Positions 8,246 to 16,739 of a DNA stretch of 64,000 bases are shown one piece after another. This DNA comes from Lacibacter sediminis. GTDB taxonomy: Bacteria; Bacteroidota; Bacteroidia; Chitinophagales; Chitinophagaceae. Below the pieces are notes generated by a model. That model was not told the origin of the DNA. It did not search any database and saw only the letters and a list, made by a program, of their open reading frames with translations. The stretch spans positions 4,154,001 through 4,218,000 of the forward strand of contig NZ_CP060007.1 of the NCBI RefSeq assembly GCF_014168535.1, given 5' to 3'. Positions within the stretch are counted from its first letter, which is position 1. Every line of letters starts with the position of its first letter. Both the position numbers and the translations under genes were made by a program.

Positions 8246-9028
8246 TTAGAACACAATCAGGAAACTTCCGTTTTCAGGATCTTCCATCATTTCAGCCATG
8301 GAAGCGGTAAAGAAAACGGTCTTCTTATCATCAAGCAGCTTTGCACTTTTACCTTCAAGTCGCTTTACAGGTCGGGGTAATTTTATCGTAACGCTCATCA
8401 CCATCTGGCCCAAAAACATTTCGGCACCTTTCATTTGATCGCCGTAAGTTTCGGTCATTGATTCTTTGGTAAGTGCAATACGTTGTATGCTTGTATCGGT
8501 AATGATATAAGGCGATGCTGTTGATGGCATATTCCCCATCACGTTTGCCAAGCCGCCCATACCTGCGCCGGGTGCTCCTTCCTCCGGCGCTTCTTCACCG
8601 GGTTGCGGTGTTTTCTTTTTTGATTTATTTACCGAATCAACATAGTAGTAAGCTTTAAAAAACTTTTGCAGGTCTTTAATATCCTTCACAGGATATTTTG
8701 TTTCCATGTTGAATTTATTATCATTCATGCTCATCACCATGTGCAAGGTACCGTTCTTAAAATACGCCTGGTCTTCTGCTGAAAGCGGTTTATCTAATGA
8801 ATCTAATTGTGATGCAAGCGACATGGTAGTGTCAATAGATTTGTCTTTAATACTGTCGGGGACTTGTCCGCCACCCATGCTCTTCATCATTTCCAAAGCC
8901 TGGCTCATATCGGCTGCCATTATATACTGACCTTTACCCGCTGTACTCAAATCAATTTCTTCGTTGATGGTACAACTTGCAAACGATGCAACAACTAAAA
9001 TACCTGCGATGATGTTTCCTATTTTCAT
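8246..9028 (-). CDS. Lipoprotein of unknown function downstream of ispG
   Basis: A 260-aa predicted lipoprotein. The longer frame starts inside ispG; the ATG at 9028 gives MKIGNIIAGILVVASFASC, a clean signal peptide and lipobox with Cys at residue 19. A purine-rich AAAGAAAG precedes this ATG. The mature part is polar, with repeated short Met-rich helices (MAADMSQALEMMKSMGGG) and a Pro/Glu/Gly-rich low-complexity stretch in the middle. I do not recognise a named domain. It begins 10 nt after the ispG stop, so it is probably in the ispG transcript, though nothing in the sequence links it to isoprenoid synthesis. Confidence 0.8.
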   Translation of the reverse strand: MKIGNIIAGILVVASFASCTINEEIDLSTAGKGQYIMAADMSQALEMMKSMGGGQVPDSIKDKSIDTTMSLASQLDSLDKPLSAEDQAYFKNGTLHMVMSMNDNKFNMETKYPVKDIKDLQKFFKAYYYVDSVNKSKKKTPQPGEEAPEEGAPGAGMGGLANVMGNMPSTASPYIITDTSIQRIALTKESMTETYGDQMKGAEMFLGQMVMSVTIKLPRPVKRLEGKSAKLLDDKKTVFFTASMAEMMEDPENGSFLIVF

Positions 9029-9038
9029 GTGCTTTCTT

Positions 9039-11069
9039 TTATGCCGGTTCAACCCAGGCATTATTTTCTTTTAATAAATTAATGAGTTCATCTACTGCCA
9101 CCTCACTATCCACACTGCGCTTCACCACTTCTTTTCCTTTGTATAATGTGATCTTTCCGGGACCACTACCTACGTAACCAAAATCAGCATCAGCCATTTC
9201 ACCGGGACCATTTACAATACATCCCATGATAGCGATCTTCACTCCCTTTAAATGATTGGTCACCGAACGGATCTTAGCAGTTGTTTCCTGCAGATCGAAC
9301 AATGTTCTTCCACAACTCGGGCATGAAATATACTCTGTTTTGGAAATACGTGTACGTGTTGCCTGCAAAATACTGAAAGCCGTGTTATTGATGAATTGTT
9401 CAGGTGATTGGTTGCTTAAATAATTTCTGCCGGCCGTATTCTGCGAATAGTTCGCAGCTTGTAATGAATAACTTTTTGTACTCATTCCTAAACAGATACC
9501 ATCGCCCATACCATCGAGCAGTAAAGCGCCGCACTCTGTTGAATAATGAATGAGATGTTCATCAGCCGTTTGCCAGTTACTGTCTGTCATTAATGCAACC
9601 GGATTTTTGATCTTACGGTTCATCAATTCTATAAACATACGACGCACACTTTGCATCGCATTTTTATTCGTACTGCTTAAACACAATACAACAGTTGGAT
9701 CATTTGCCAATACATCGAGATAGGTATAATCGTTGAGGGCTGTGTCATCATTATAACAATCGATCATAACGAAATTCATCTCCTCATTTTTCACTTCTGC
9801 TTCAGCAAAACCACTATCAGCAAAAATGGGAAAGTATTTCTGTTCGCCTGCCACGGTTGCAGCAGATGCTTTCCATGTTTCAGGATAAACAATCACTTTC
9901 AATGTACCCGGCAATTCAAAATTCAATCTTTGATTAGCAATGAAAATATAATCGGCTGCCATATCACCTATGCTCCACTTATCTGTTCCTTCATCATATT
10001 TATAACCCACACGCTCTAATTCTTTAGGTGTGATGGAATCAAGCTTACTGAGATCAGCAATAACAACAGGCACTTGTTTACCACCAATATTGCTTACTGC
10101 AAAACTTTCCCTGCGTTTGTACTCAAAAGGAGAATAAGGTAATCCGGAAGTGGAAATAGCCGGAATTTTTGTTGTTGGTTTTTCAGTTTGCTGATATCGT
10201 TTCACCAGGTCTCTGCAAACCGGTATTTCAAACTCGGGGTCTTCAGTTAAGCTTACACGCACAGTATCGCCAATACCATCCTCGAGTAATGTACCAATAC
10301 CTGCAGCGCTTTTTACACGGCCATCTTCACCATCACCTGCTTCGGTAACGCCCAGATGTAACGGATAACATTCATTGAACTCATCCATCATGTGATTGAT
10401 GAGCATACGATAGGCCTGCACCATCACCTGCGGATTACTGCTCTTCATGCTGAGCATGATATTGTGAAAACTTTCTGCACGTGCAATGCGCAAGAATTCC
10501 ATAGCGCTTTCCACCATACCAATTGCAGTATCACCATAGCGGCTCATGATACGATCGCTCAATGAACCATGATTGGTACCAATGCGCATGGCCGTTCCAT
10601 ACTCTTTACAAATTTTCACCAACGGAGTAAAACGTTCACGGATGCGATCGATCTCTTCCAGGTATTCCGAATCAGTATATTCGATCTGTTCAAACTTTTT
10701 CTTATCAACATAGTTACCGGGATTCACACGTACTTTCTCAACAATTCGTGCAGCGATCTCGGCAGCGTTTGGTGTAAAATGGATATCGGCTACTAACGGT
10801 GTGTTGTAGCCTCTTTTGCGTAATTCATCTTTGATGTTCTGTAAATTCTCTGCTTCTTTTTTTGAAGGTGCTGTAATACGCACCAACTCGGCACCGGCTT
10901 CAATACAGCGGATGCTTTGTTCTACCGTGGCAATAGTATCCATTGTATCGGTCGTAGTCATCGTTTGCAAACGGATGGGATGGATATTACCCAGCAGCAG
11001 ATCGCCGATCTTTACTTCTTTTGTTGCCAGTCTTTTATAATCAGTTAAGGAAGCAGAATATAAATGCAT
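9039..11069 (-). CDS. ispG: 4-hydroxy-3-methylbut-2-en-1-yl diphosphate synthase, long form
   Basis: A 676-aa IspG (GcpE), which converts methylerythritol cyclodiphosphate to HMBDP in the non-mevalonate isoprenoid pathway with a [4Fe-4S] cluster. The N-terminal TIM barrel carries IHPIRLQTMTTTDTMDT, VADIHFTPNAA and RIGTNHGSLSDRIM. The C-terminal domain supplies the cluster cysteines in SCPSCGRTLFDL and GCIVNGPGEM. At 676 residues it is far longer than the roughly 370-aa enterobacterial enzyme. The extra middle domain (about residues 285-560) is typical of Bacteroidota, Chlamydiae and plant plastids. The lipoprotein gene follows 10 nt after the stop. The ATG at 11069 is unambiguous. Confidence 0.96.
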   Translation of the reverse strand: MHLYSASLTDYKRLATKEVKIGDLLLGNIHPIRLQTMTTTDTMDTIATVEQSIRCIEAGAELVRITAPSKKEAENLQNIKDELRKRGYNTPLVADIHFTPNAAEIAARIVEKVRVNPGNYVDKKKFEQIEYTDSEYLEEIDRIRERFTPLVKICKEYGTAMRIGTNHGSLSDRIMSRYGDTAIGMVESAMEFLRIARAESFHNIMLSMKSSNPQVMVQAYRMLINHMMDEFNECYPLHLGVTEAGDGEDGRVKSAAGIGTLLEDGIGDTVRVSLTEDPEFEIPVCRDLVKRYQQTEKPTTKIPAISTSGLPYSPFEYKRRESFAVSNIGGKQVPVVIADLSKLDSITPKELERVGYKYDEGTDKWSIGDMAADYIFIANQRLNFELPGTLKVIVYPETWKASAATVAGEQKYFPIFADSGFAEAEVKNEEMNFVMIDCYNDDTALNDYTYLDVLANDPTVVLCLSSTNKNAMQSVRRMFIELMNRKIKNPVALMTDSNWQTADEHLIHYSTECGALLLDGMGDGICLGMSTKSYSLQAANYSQNTAGRNYLSNQSPEQFINNTAFSILQATRTRISKTEYISCPSCGRTLFDLQETTAKIRSVTNHLKGVKIAIMGCIVNGPGEMADADFGYVGSGPGKITLYKGKEVVKRSVDSEVAVDELINLLKENNAWVEPA

Positions 11070-11088
11070 ATTTCAGATTGCCGGTTTT

Positions 11089-11170
11089 CGATTTCAGATT
11101 GGTAAAATTACAACCTGTTGATGCATTTGGTTCTAATAAATCTGAAATCGTCAATCTAAAATCAAAAATT
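11089..11170. repeat. Intergenic inverted repeat and dispersed 31-nt element, copy 1
   Basis: CGATTTCAGATT (11089-11100) and AATCTGAAATCG (11139-11150) form a perfect 12-bp inverted repeat. The right arm begins a 31-nt sequence (11140-11170) that recurs on the opposite strand at 55243-55273 with two substitutions. It lies between the TPR gene stop and the ispG start. Confidence 0.6.
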
Positions 11171-11172
11171 CT

Positions 11173-11811
11173 TTACCAGTCTTTCTCCGGCTGGTTGGGA
11201 ACAGCGGTCTTTTTCCGCACTTTTTCCTGTAATTCACGCTCTTTTTGCTCAAGTGCCTTGAGGTATTGCTCAGCCTGCTTCTTGGTAAGCTTGCTTTTTT
11301 GAGGCTTGGGTTGTTGTGGTTTAGGCTCTTCTTTCTTTTTTTCCTGTTTCTGCTTTTGCTCCTTCTGTTCTTTCTTCTGCTCCTGTTTAGGCTCCTGCTG
11401 TTTTTTCTGTTGAAGTGCCAGTTGCAGATTTTTTCTTACCTCTTCATCGTCGGGGTTTAAACGTAAAGCCTGTTTGTATGCATCAATCGCTTCAGTTAAA
11501 CGGTTGCCTTTGTGTAATAAAACACCTTTGTTGTAAAGTGCTTTTGTTTTCAATTCAGGATCATCGGTGGCGCTGATCACTCCATCAAATGATTTTACCG
11601 CATCATCAATGCTTTCTTTTTTATAAAGCGTGTTACCGAGATTATAACGGGCAATCAGGTTTTCTTTTTTGCTCAAAGCTTTTTGGTAAGCTTCCTCGGC
11701 TTTATCATAATTCCCTTCTTTGTAATAACGGTTGCCTTTCATTACTTCCCCTTCCTGTGCGTGGGTAAGCAATGCAGCAAATAAAACCAATATGGTTAAG
11801 AAAATCTTCAT
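11173..11811 (-). CDS. TPR protein, BatC-like
   Basis: A 212-aa protein with a signal peptide (MKIFLTILVLFAALLTHA) and then TPR units between about residues 20 and 135, including NRYYKEGNYDKAEEAYQKAL and ALRLNPDDEEVRKNL. The C-terminal 70 residues are a Lys/Glu/Gln/Pro-rich charged tail. TPR proteins of this kind (BatC/BatE) accompany von Willebrand proteins in the Bacteroides aerotolerance operon, where they are thought to act in the envelope; their biochemistry is unsettled. The start overlaps the stop of the upstream vWA gene in an ATGA, showing translational coupling. No BatD, MoxR or DUF58 gene is seen nearby. Confidence 0.85.
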   Translation of the reverse strand: MKIFLTILVLFAALLTHAQEGEVMKGNRYYKEGNYDKAEEAYQKALSKKENLIARYNLGNTLYKKESIDDAVKSFDGVISATDDPELKTKALYNKGVLLHKGNRLTEAIDAYKQALRLNPDDEEVRKNLQLALQQKKQQEPKQEQKKEQKEQKQKQEKKKEEPKPQQPKPQKSKLTKKQAEQYLKALEQKERELQEKVRKKTAVPNQPEKDW

Positions 11812-12803
11812 GCTTTTTTACGTTCATGAATAAAAAGTTCAAGAATTAACAGCAATAATGCTGCCGTCAAAAACCAGAAGAAGTAGTTGTTGTAGTTTGT
11901 ATTACTCACCTCACCTTCAACACCTTTCTTTTCAAGTTGATTGATGATGGTGGTAACTTCTTTTAACATCTCATCTGTATTTTCCAGATTACCGTATAAC
12001 CCACCATTCACTGCTGCCAGTTGACGAAGCAATGGTTCATTCAATTTCGATACAATAGTCTGACCAAGATTATCCTTCTTGAATTCTTTTGTTTCGGGAT
12101 CGGTGATGGGCGAACCCTCTGCAGTGCCTAAACCAATGCTGAGCAATAAAATTCCCTTGTCTTTCAGTTCACGAGCCATGTTCTCTGCCGCTTCATCATG
12201 ATCTTCACCATCAGTGATCAACAGCAGCACTTTGTAACGCTTGCTTTCCTGCGGAAAACTTTCAGCTGCCAGGCGCATTGCTTCACCAATAACAGTTCCC
12301 TGCGTTGGCACTGCATCGGGAGCAGCCGATTGCACATATAATTTAGCAGCACCCTGATCTGCTGTTAACGGCATGGGCAAATAAGCTTTACCTGCAAACC
12401 AGATGAGCCCTACACGATCATCCGGTAATTGATCAAGAAGTTTATTGATGAATTGTTTTGCTTTATCCAAACGGGTTGGCTTCACATCATCGGCCAGCAT
12501 ACTTTTACTCACATCCATTGCAATGATGATATCCCTTCCCTTACGATTTACATTTTCTGCTTTACCGGCAGTCCGAAGATTGGCTGCACCAACTGCTGTT
12601 AATGCAATGGCGGCAAGAATAACATAAAATTTCGCTGCAAATTTTTTCGTGGAGTGATTGGCAGTTAAAAGATTCACCAACTGCTCGTCACCGATTTTCT
12701 TTTTTGTTTTCTTTTTCCAACGCTTGTTGAGTACAAACAAAAGAACCACTGGTATAAGTACTACCAGCAACAGTAAATATTCGATATGTGCGAAGGAAAA
12801 CAA
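11808..12803 (-). CDS. von Willebrand factor A domain membrane protein, BatA/BatB-like
   Basis: A 331-aa protein with hydrophobic segments at about 6-24 and 56-78 and a C-terminal one at about 305-324 framing a vWA domain. The metal-ion-dependent adhesion site is complete: DVSKS (the DxSxS motif), a threonine in PTQGTVIGEA and an aspartate in LLITDGEDHDE. This is the arrangement of BatA/BatB proteins of the aerotolerance operon, membrane-anchored with the vWA domain presumably outside the cytoplasm. It overlaps the TPR gene by 4 nt. Only two members of the usual operon are here, and the next gene upstream is an unrelated beta-lactamase, so the cluster appears reduced or split. Confidence 0.88.
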   Translation of the reverse strand: MFSFAHIEYLLLLVVLIPVVLLFVLNKRWKKKTKKKIGDEQLVNLLTANHSTKKFAAKFYVILAAIALTAVGAANLRTAGKAENVNRKGRDIIIAMDVSKSMLADDVKPTRLDKAKQFINKLLDQLPDDRVGLIWFAGKAYLPMPLTADQGAAKLYVQSAAPDAVPTQGTVIGEAMRLAAESFPQESKRYKVLLLITDGEDHDEAAENMARELKDKGILLLSIGLGTAEGSPITDPETKEFKKDNLGQTIVSKLNEPLLRQLAAVNGGLYGNLENTDEMLKEVTTIINQLEKKGVEGEVSNTNYNNYFFWFLTAALLLLILELFIHERKKA

Positions 12804-12826
12804 GGATAATTGTGATTAAGGCATAA

Positions 12827-12976
12827 ATACAAAGTACGAGTTACAAGGTACGAAGTACAAGATTACAGAATGAAACAAAAGTTAAGCCAGTTTTTTCCAA
12901 TAGGCAATACACAATTGGCAATTGGCATGTAAACCTATCACTACAGACTGCTTTGCCTATTGCCCATTGCCAATTC
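12827..12976. repeat. Repeat-rich intergenic stretch (GTACGAAG-type and TTGGCAAT-type)
   Basis: 12827-12862 contains iterated AAGTACGAG / GGTACGAAGTAC units, similar to those at 60641-60668. 12899-12976 contains AATTGGCAATTGGCA and, on the far side, TTGCCCATTGCCAATT, which can pair with it and could end the beta-lactamase transcript on the minus strand. No gene is visible. Confidence 0.5.
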
Positions 12977-12977
12977 T

Positions 12978-13784
12978 TTACTTCTTCCCTTGCATAAAAT
13001 CGTAATGTTTCAGAATATCTTTCAGCAATGCAAGACGGTTGTTACGCATGTTGTAGTTTTTCTCAGGTGATTGAACCAGCAATACAAAAAAGTATGGGTG
13101 ACGGTTCTCCTCGATCCAGCCAACGATCCAGCCGATGTTCTCTCCTTTTTCGTCAAAACCCCAACCGGTTTTGTAAGCGAGTTTGTACAGTGAATTATCT
13201 TCCTGCATCATTACTTTGCGAACGATCTGCTGGGTACGCTTCTGAAAAGGAAGTTGTTCAAAATACAAGCGCTTCACCAAACCCAGTTGCTCATCGGGTG
13301 AAATTTTGATAGTATTGTTCAACCAAAAAGAATCAACAGCACTGCCTATATTTTTGTTTCCATACTGTAATGTATCGATCCAGAATTGCATGGTATCCTT
13401 ACCAATTCTGCGGGCTACTTCCTGGTAATATGGAACGGATGAAACTTTAAAAGCTTCTTCCATCGTCATATCCTTATTCAATTCTGTTCGTTCTCTCTCC
13501 ACTCCATCCCACTTGATCACCATCTTTTCATCAAAGATCTTCCCCGTCTCTAAACCAATGAGAGAATTCACAATTTTAAACGTGGAAGCAGGCGTATAAC
13601 GTTTTCTGAAGTTGGCCGAATCAAAAATGGTGAACTGTGCCTGTGCATTATCAAACAAAGCGAAAGAACCTGTTGCTTTGTACTTATCGAAGTATTGTTT
13701 GAGGTCGTTATCAATCGAAAAATTATTGATGGAGCAGGAGTTAAAAAGCACAACAAAGAAGAACAAAACTGGTACAAACCGCAT
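12978..13784 (-). CDS. Class D (OXA-type) beta-lactamase family lipoprotein
   Basis: A 268-aa serine beta-lactamase family protein. The longest frame starts with TTG at 13802; the ATG at 13784 gives MRFVPVLFFFVVLFNSC, a lipoprotein signal with Cys17. All class D active-site motifs are present. STFK (67-70) carries the nucleophile Ser67 and the lysine that becomes carboxylated. SSV is at 115-117 followed by PYYQ, YGN at 141-143, and KTG at 205-207 followed by Trp-Gly. The DSFWLNNTIKISPDEQ segment is also typical. Family enzymes hydrolyse beta-lactams in the periplasm; spectrum cannot be read from sequence. BlaR/MecR-type sensor domains share the fold, but no membrane sensor part exists here. 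Nothing nearby suggests a mobile cassette. Confidence 0.92.
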   Translation of the reverse strand: MRFVPVLFFFVVLFNSCSINNFSIDNDLKQYFDKYKATGSFALFDNAQAQFTIFDSANFRKRYTPASTFKIVNSLIGLETGKIFDEKMVIKWDGVERERTELNKDMTMEEAFKVSSVPYYQEVARRIGKDTMQFWIDTLQYGNKNIGSAVDSFWLNNTIKISPDEQLGLVKRLYFEQLPFQKRTQQIVRKVMMQEDNSLYKLAYKTGWGFDEKGENIGWIVGWIEENRHPYFFVLLVQSPEKNYNMRNNRLALLKDILKHYDFMQGKK

Positions 13785-14008
13785 GATAGAAATTTTGCAC
13801 AAAAGTAAAGTGAGAATGTGAATGGCCTCCTAAAACTTTCCAAACAACAATAAGCGCCTTTTCCGCTGAAAGACAAAACCTTGGCTGATAAGACATCCGT
13901 GGACTGATCCCCACCATCAAATAAAAGCAAACAAACTGATCAACAACAGCGATCATCTTCGAATAAAATTTGCATATTGCAGTACTTATTTAAGCAAAAA
14001 TCAGATCA

Positions 14009-14590
14009 ATGAAAAAGAATCAACTCTATGTACTAACACTTCTCTTTGCAATCATTTCTTTGGGTCTTAATTCCTGTTCAAAAGAAAAATCCTTCAGTAG
14101 CGGCGGCAGTGGTGGAACTGGCGGTACAGGTGGCGGAGGAGGAACTGGAGGAAGCGGCACCTACTTTATGAAATTTAAACTTGATGGTGTACAAAAAGAA
14201 TTCAGCGGAACCACAAGCGCATTGATCACCAGTTTCGATGCCGGCGGTACAATTATTCACACAGGTGCATTTCAGGGAATACAGAGTGCATCAAATACTA
14301 CTGCCAATCTAATGGGCATTAATGTCAACGATGTAACTGCTTTGGTTACAAACAAAAACTATACTGACGCTTTAGTTGGTATAACAGTACAAGGTGTGCT
14401 TCTTTATTTCGACGCATCCGGAGACCAGTTGAGTTCTATGTTTGTAACAACTGATGCAAATGTGATCATCCGTCTGTCGGAAATAACAACTACAAGTGTA
14501 AGTGGAACGTTCAGCGGAAAATTGGCATCCCTTACCAGCGGAGCTTCGGCAACAGTGACCGAAGGAAGTTTCCGTGTAAAACGGTTATAA
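14009..14590 (+). CDS. Small lipoprotein with Gly-rich linker
   Basis: A 193-aa predicted lipoprotein with signal MKKNQLYVLTLLFAIISLGLNSC. A linker of about 25 glycines with Ser/Thr (residues 31-52) joins the anchor to a C-terminal beta-rich domain. That domain begins YFMKFKLDGVQKEF and ends VSGTFSGKLA...EGSFRV. This layout resembles Bacteroidota cell-surface lipoproteins of the DUF6252 type; the match is from memory and uncertain. It stands alone on the plus strand, with its stop 2 nt from that of the convergent gene. Role unknown, presumably at the outer membrane. Confidence 0.8.
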   Translation: MKKNQLYVLTLLFAIISLGLNSCSKEKSFSSGGSGGTGGTGGGGGTGGSGTYFMKFKLDGVQKEFSGTTSALITSFDAGGTIIHTGAFQGIQSASNTTANLMGINVNDVTALVTNKNYTDALVGITVQGVLLYFDASGDQLSSMFVTTDANVIIRLSEITTTSVSGTFSGKLASLTSGASATVTEGSFRVKRL

Positions 14591-14592
14591 AT

Positions 14593-15114
14593 TCATTTCT
14601 CCCGCTTCAGCAATCCCTGTTGCAGCCCAACTACTTTATAACTATCAACGGGTGGTATTTCTTTTGAAGTACCACCCGTTGATGTTTTTGGCTTTGTTGC
14701 AAATGTTGTAAATGAAACCTGTATTCCTTCTGCTGTTAATTCATACTTACTCACAATAGTGCTACCTGAAACAGAAAAAACGGAAGTAAAACTATTACCG
14801 ATGAAATGACCATCTAGCACAATTGTATTTCGTTCATCGATCTGCCAATGACCTGTTGCCGTGTCAACGGGCATCAATATATACGGACGATTATCTTTCT
14901 GATCATCACCATAAATAATTTGCCAGGTATATCGACCACTATCAGCGGGCTGAATATTCAACCGCATTGTAAATTGTTGCGAAGCTTTCGTTGGTCTGTT
15001 CCAGGTAATTGTTCCTTTCCAGTTGCCAACAAATGATTCAGGAAAAGCATTTTGCTGTGCCGATGAAAACAAACACATCAGCAGCAATGCATTTACAATG
15101 AAGAAACTCCTCAT
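14593..15114 (-). CDS. Secreted protein of unknown function, coupled to kbl
   Basis: A 173-aa protein with a signal peptide (MRSFFIVNALLLMCLFSSAQ). The mature part, starting around FVGNWKGTITWNRP, looks like a single small beta-barrel domain of the lipocalin-like type seen in many secreted Bacteroidota proteins. I recognise no catalytic motif. The start codon overlaps the kbl stop in an ATGA, so it is translationally coupled to kbl, although one product is secreted and the other cytoplasmic. Function unknown. Confidence 0.8.
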   Translation of the reverse strand: MRSFFIVNALLLMCLFSSAQQNAFPESFVGNWKGTITWNRPTKASQQFTMRLNIQPADSGRYTWQIIYGDDQKDNRPYILMPVDTATGHWQIDERNTIVLDGHFIGNSFTSVFSVSGSTIVSKYELTAEGIQVSFTTFATKPKTSTGGTSKEIPPVDSYKVVGLQQGLLKREK

Positions 15115-16310
15115 ACACTAACTGCTTTCAATACACCCAACTCCTTGCCTACTTTGGTAAATGCAGCAATGGCTTTATCTAAATGCTGTTGATCATGTGC
15201 TGCGCTCAATTGTACACGAATACGTGCCTGCCCCTTTGGTACTACAGGGAAGAAGAATCCGATCACATAAATTCCTTCTTTCAACAGCTTAGCAGCAAAT
15301 TCCTGTGCTACTACTGCATCATATAACATGATTGGCACAATTGGATGATCGCCCGGTTTAATATCAAAACCCGCAGCCGTCATTTTACTGCGGAAGTATT
15401 TTGTATTGGCTTCAAGTTTATCACGCAGTTCAGTTGTTTCACTTAACAGATCCATTACTGCAATGGATGCGCCCACAATACTTGGTGCCAATGTATTACT
15501 GAAAAGATAAGGGCGTGAACGTTGGCGTAGCATTTCAATCACTTCTTTACGTCCGCTGGTGAAACCACCACTGGCACCACCGAGTGCTTTACCCAAAGTG
15601 CCGGTAATGATATCGATCTTACCCATTACCCCACGGTATTCGTGTGTACCACGACCGGTCTTTCCGAGAAAACCACTTGAATGGCATTCATCCACCATAA
15701 TGGCCGCATCATACTTATCTGCGAGTTCAACAATTTTATCGAGCTGGGCAATGGTACCATCCATGCTGAAACTTCCGTCGGTTACAATCACACGGTTACG
15801 GGCACCCGCAGCTTCCTGCAGTTTCGCTTCCAGATCAGCCATGTTGTTATGCTCATAACGGAAACGCTGGGCTTTACACAAACGTACCCCGTCAATAATA
15901 CTGGCGTGGTTCAAGGCATCGCTGATGATGGCATCCTGTTCGCCAAACAAGGGCTCAAATACACCACCATTGGCATCAAAGGCTGCGGCATATAAAATGG
16001 TATCTTCTGTACCGAGGAATTTAGAAATCTTCGCCTCCAGTTCTTTATGAATATCCTGGGTACCGCAGATGAAACGAACGCTGCTCATCCCAAATCCACG
16101 CAGGTCGATGTATTTTTTTGCCGCCTCAATCACTTTCGGATGCGAGGAGAGGCCGAGGTAATTATTGGCGCAGAAATTCAACACAATTTTCCCGTTTACC
16201 ATGATCTCAGGTCCCTGTGCACTTTCTATAATCCGCTCAGTTTTAAAAAGTCCGTTGGTCTTGATCTCATCCAGTTCATTTGCAATGCGTTGCACTAATT
16301 TCTCGTTCAT
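15111..16310 (-). CDS. kbl: Glycine C-acetyltransferase (2-amino-3-ketobutyrate CoA ligase)
   Basis: A 399-aa PLP enzyme of the alpha-oxoamine synthase family. KBL cleaves 2-amino-3-ketobutyrate with CoA to glycine and acetyl-CoA in threonine catabolism. The longest frame starts with TTG at 16331; the ATG at 16310 matches the usual length. Visible family features are FCANNYLGLSSHPKVIEAA, DALNHASIIDG, the PLP aspartate in MVDECHSSGFLG and the Schiff-base lysine in TGTLGKALGGASGG. Closest alternatives are serine palmitoyltransferase, BioF and HemA; the GRGTHEY segment and the total length fit Kbl best. The usual partner, threonine dehydrogenase, is not adjacent. Confidence 0.92.
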   Translation of the reverse strand: MNEKLVQRIANELDEIKTNGLFKTERIIESAQGPEIMVNGKIVLNFCANNYLGLSSHPKVIEAAKKYIDLRGFGMSSVRFICGTQDIHKELEAKISKFLGTEDTILYAAAFDANGGVFEPLFGEQDAIISDALNHASIIDGVRLCKAQRFRYEHNNMADLEAKLQEAAGARNRVIVTDGSFSMDGTIAQLDKIVELADKYDAAIMVDECHSSGFLGKTGRGTHEYRGVMGKIDIITGTLGKALGGASGGFTSGRKEVIEMLRQRSRPYLFSNTLAPSIVGASIAVMDLLSETTELRDKLEANTKYFRSKMTAAGFDIKPGDHPIVPIMLYDAVVAQEFAAKLLKEGIYVIGFFFPVVPKGQARIRVQLSAAHDQQHLDKAIAAFTKVGKELGVLKAVSV

Positions 16311-16455
16311 AACTAAAGGTTTAAGCGACAAAAGTAAGAGGATTCGGAGGTTCTTTTATGCGTAACCGATTGCATGTTAAAGAAATTCACACAAATATGT
16401 GGTTCAAGTGTAACATTTTCCTTCTACCTTCGTCTTATCCTTCAAACAGGTGTTT

Positions 16456-16653
16456 ATGAAAAAGCAAATCATCCTTCTTGGCGCTGTGGTATTAGTTACC
16501 GTTTCTGCATGGGCATTGCTTACCATTACACCGGCTAAGAAATCGGCTGCTGCTTCTCCAAAATGCAGCAAAACCTGCCAGGAAAAACCGGCGGCCAACA
16601 GTGCCCCGCAAACCGGCTTTTTCATTTTCGATTCTTTTTCAGGTACGCTCTAA
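16456..16653 (+). CDS. Small single-pass or secreted protein with two cysteines
   Basis: A 65-aa protein from the ATG at 16456 (a GTG six nt upstream is the alternative). It begins MKKQIILLGAVVLVTVSAWALL, a signal peptide or membrane anchor. The short lysine/alanine-rich mature part contains CSKTC, two cysteines four residues apart, and ends FFIFDSFSGTL. The family is not recognised. It stands alone, divergent from kbl and 86 nt before the sigma-factor gene. Coding is likely because of the sensible signal peptide, but the frame is short. Confidence 0.55.
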   Translation: MKKQIILLGAVVLVTVSAWALLTITPAKKSAAASPKCSKTCQEKPAANSAPQTGFFIFDSFSGTL

Positions 16654-16739
16654 AAATATTTTTATTTTCCTGTAACTTTTATTTTCAGTATCCGTAATAC
16701 TGATAGTTAAACTTATCATCACGGATCACTAACTGATTT

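Noticed and set aside
12827..12976. CRISPR array
   Set aside because: The repeats are short, irregular and without spacers of constant size, and no cas genes are present.
13785..13802. TTG start six codons upstream for the beta-lactamase
   Set aside because: The ATG at 13784 gives a clean lipoprotein signal peptide; the TTG adds charged or polar residues in front.
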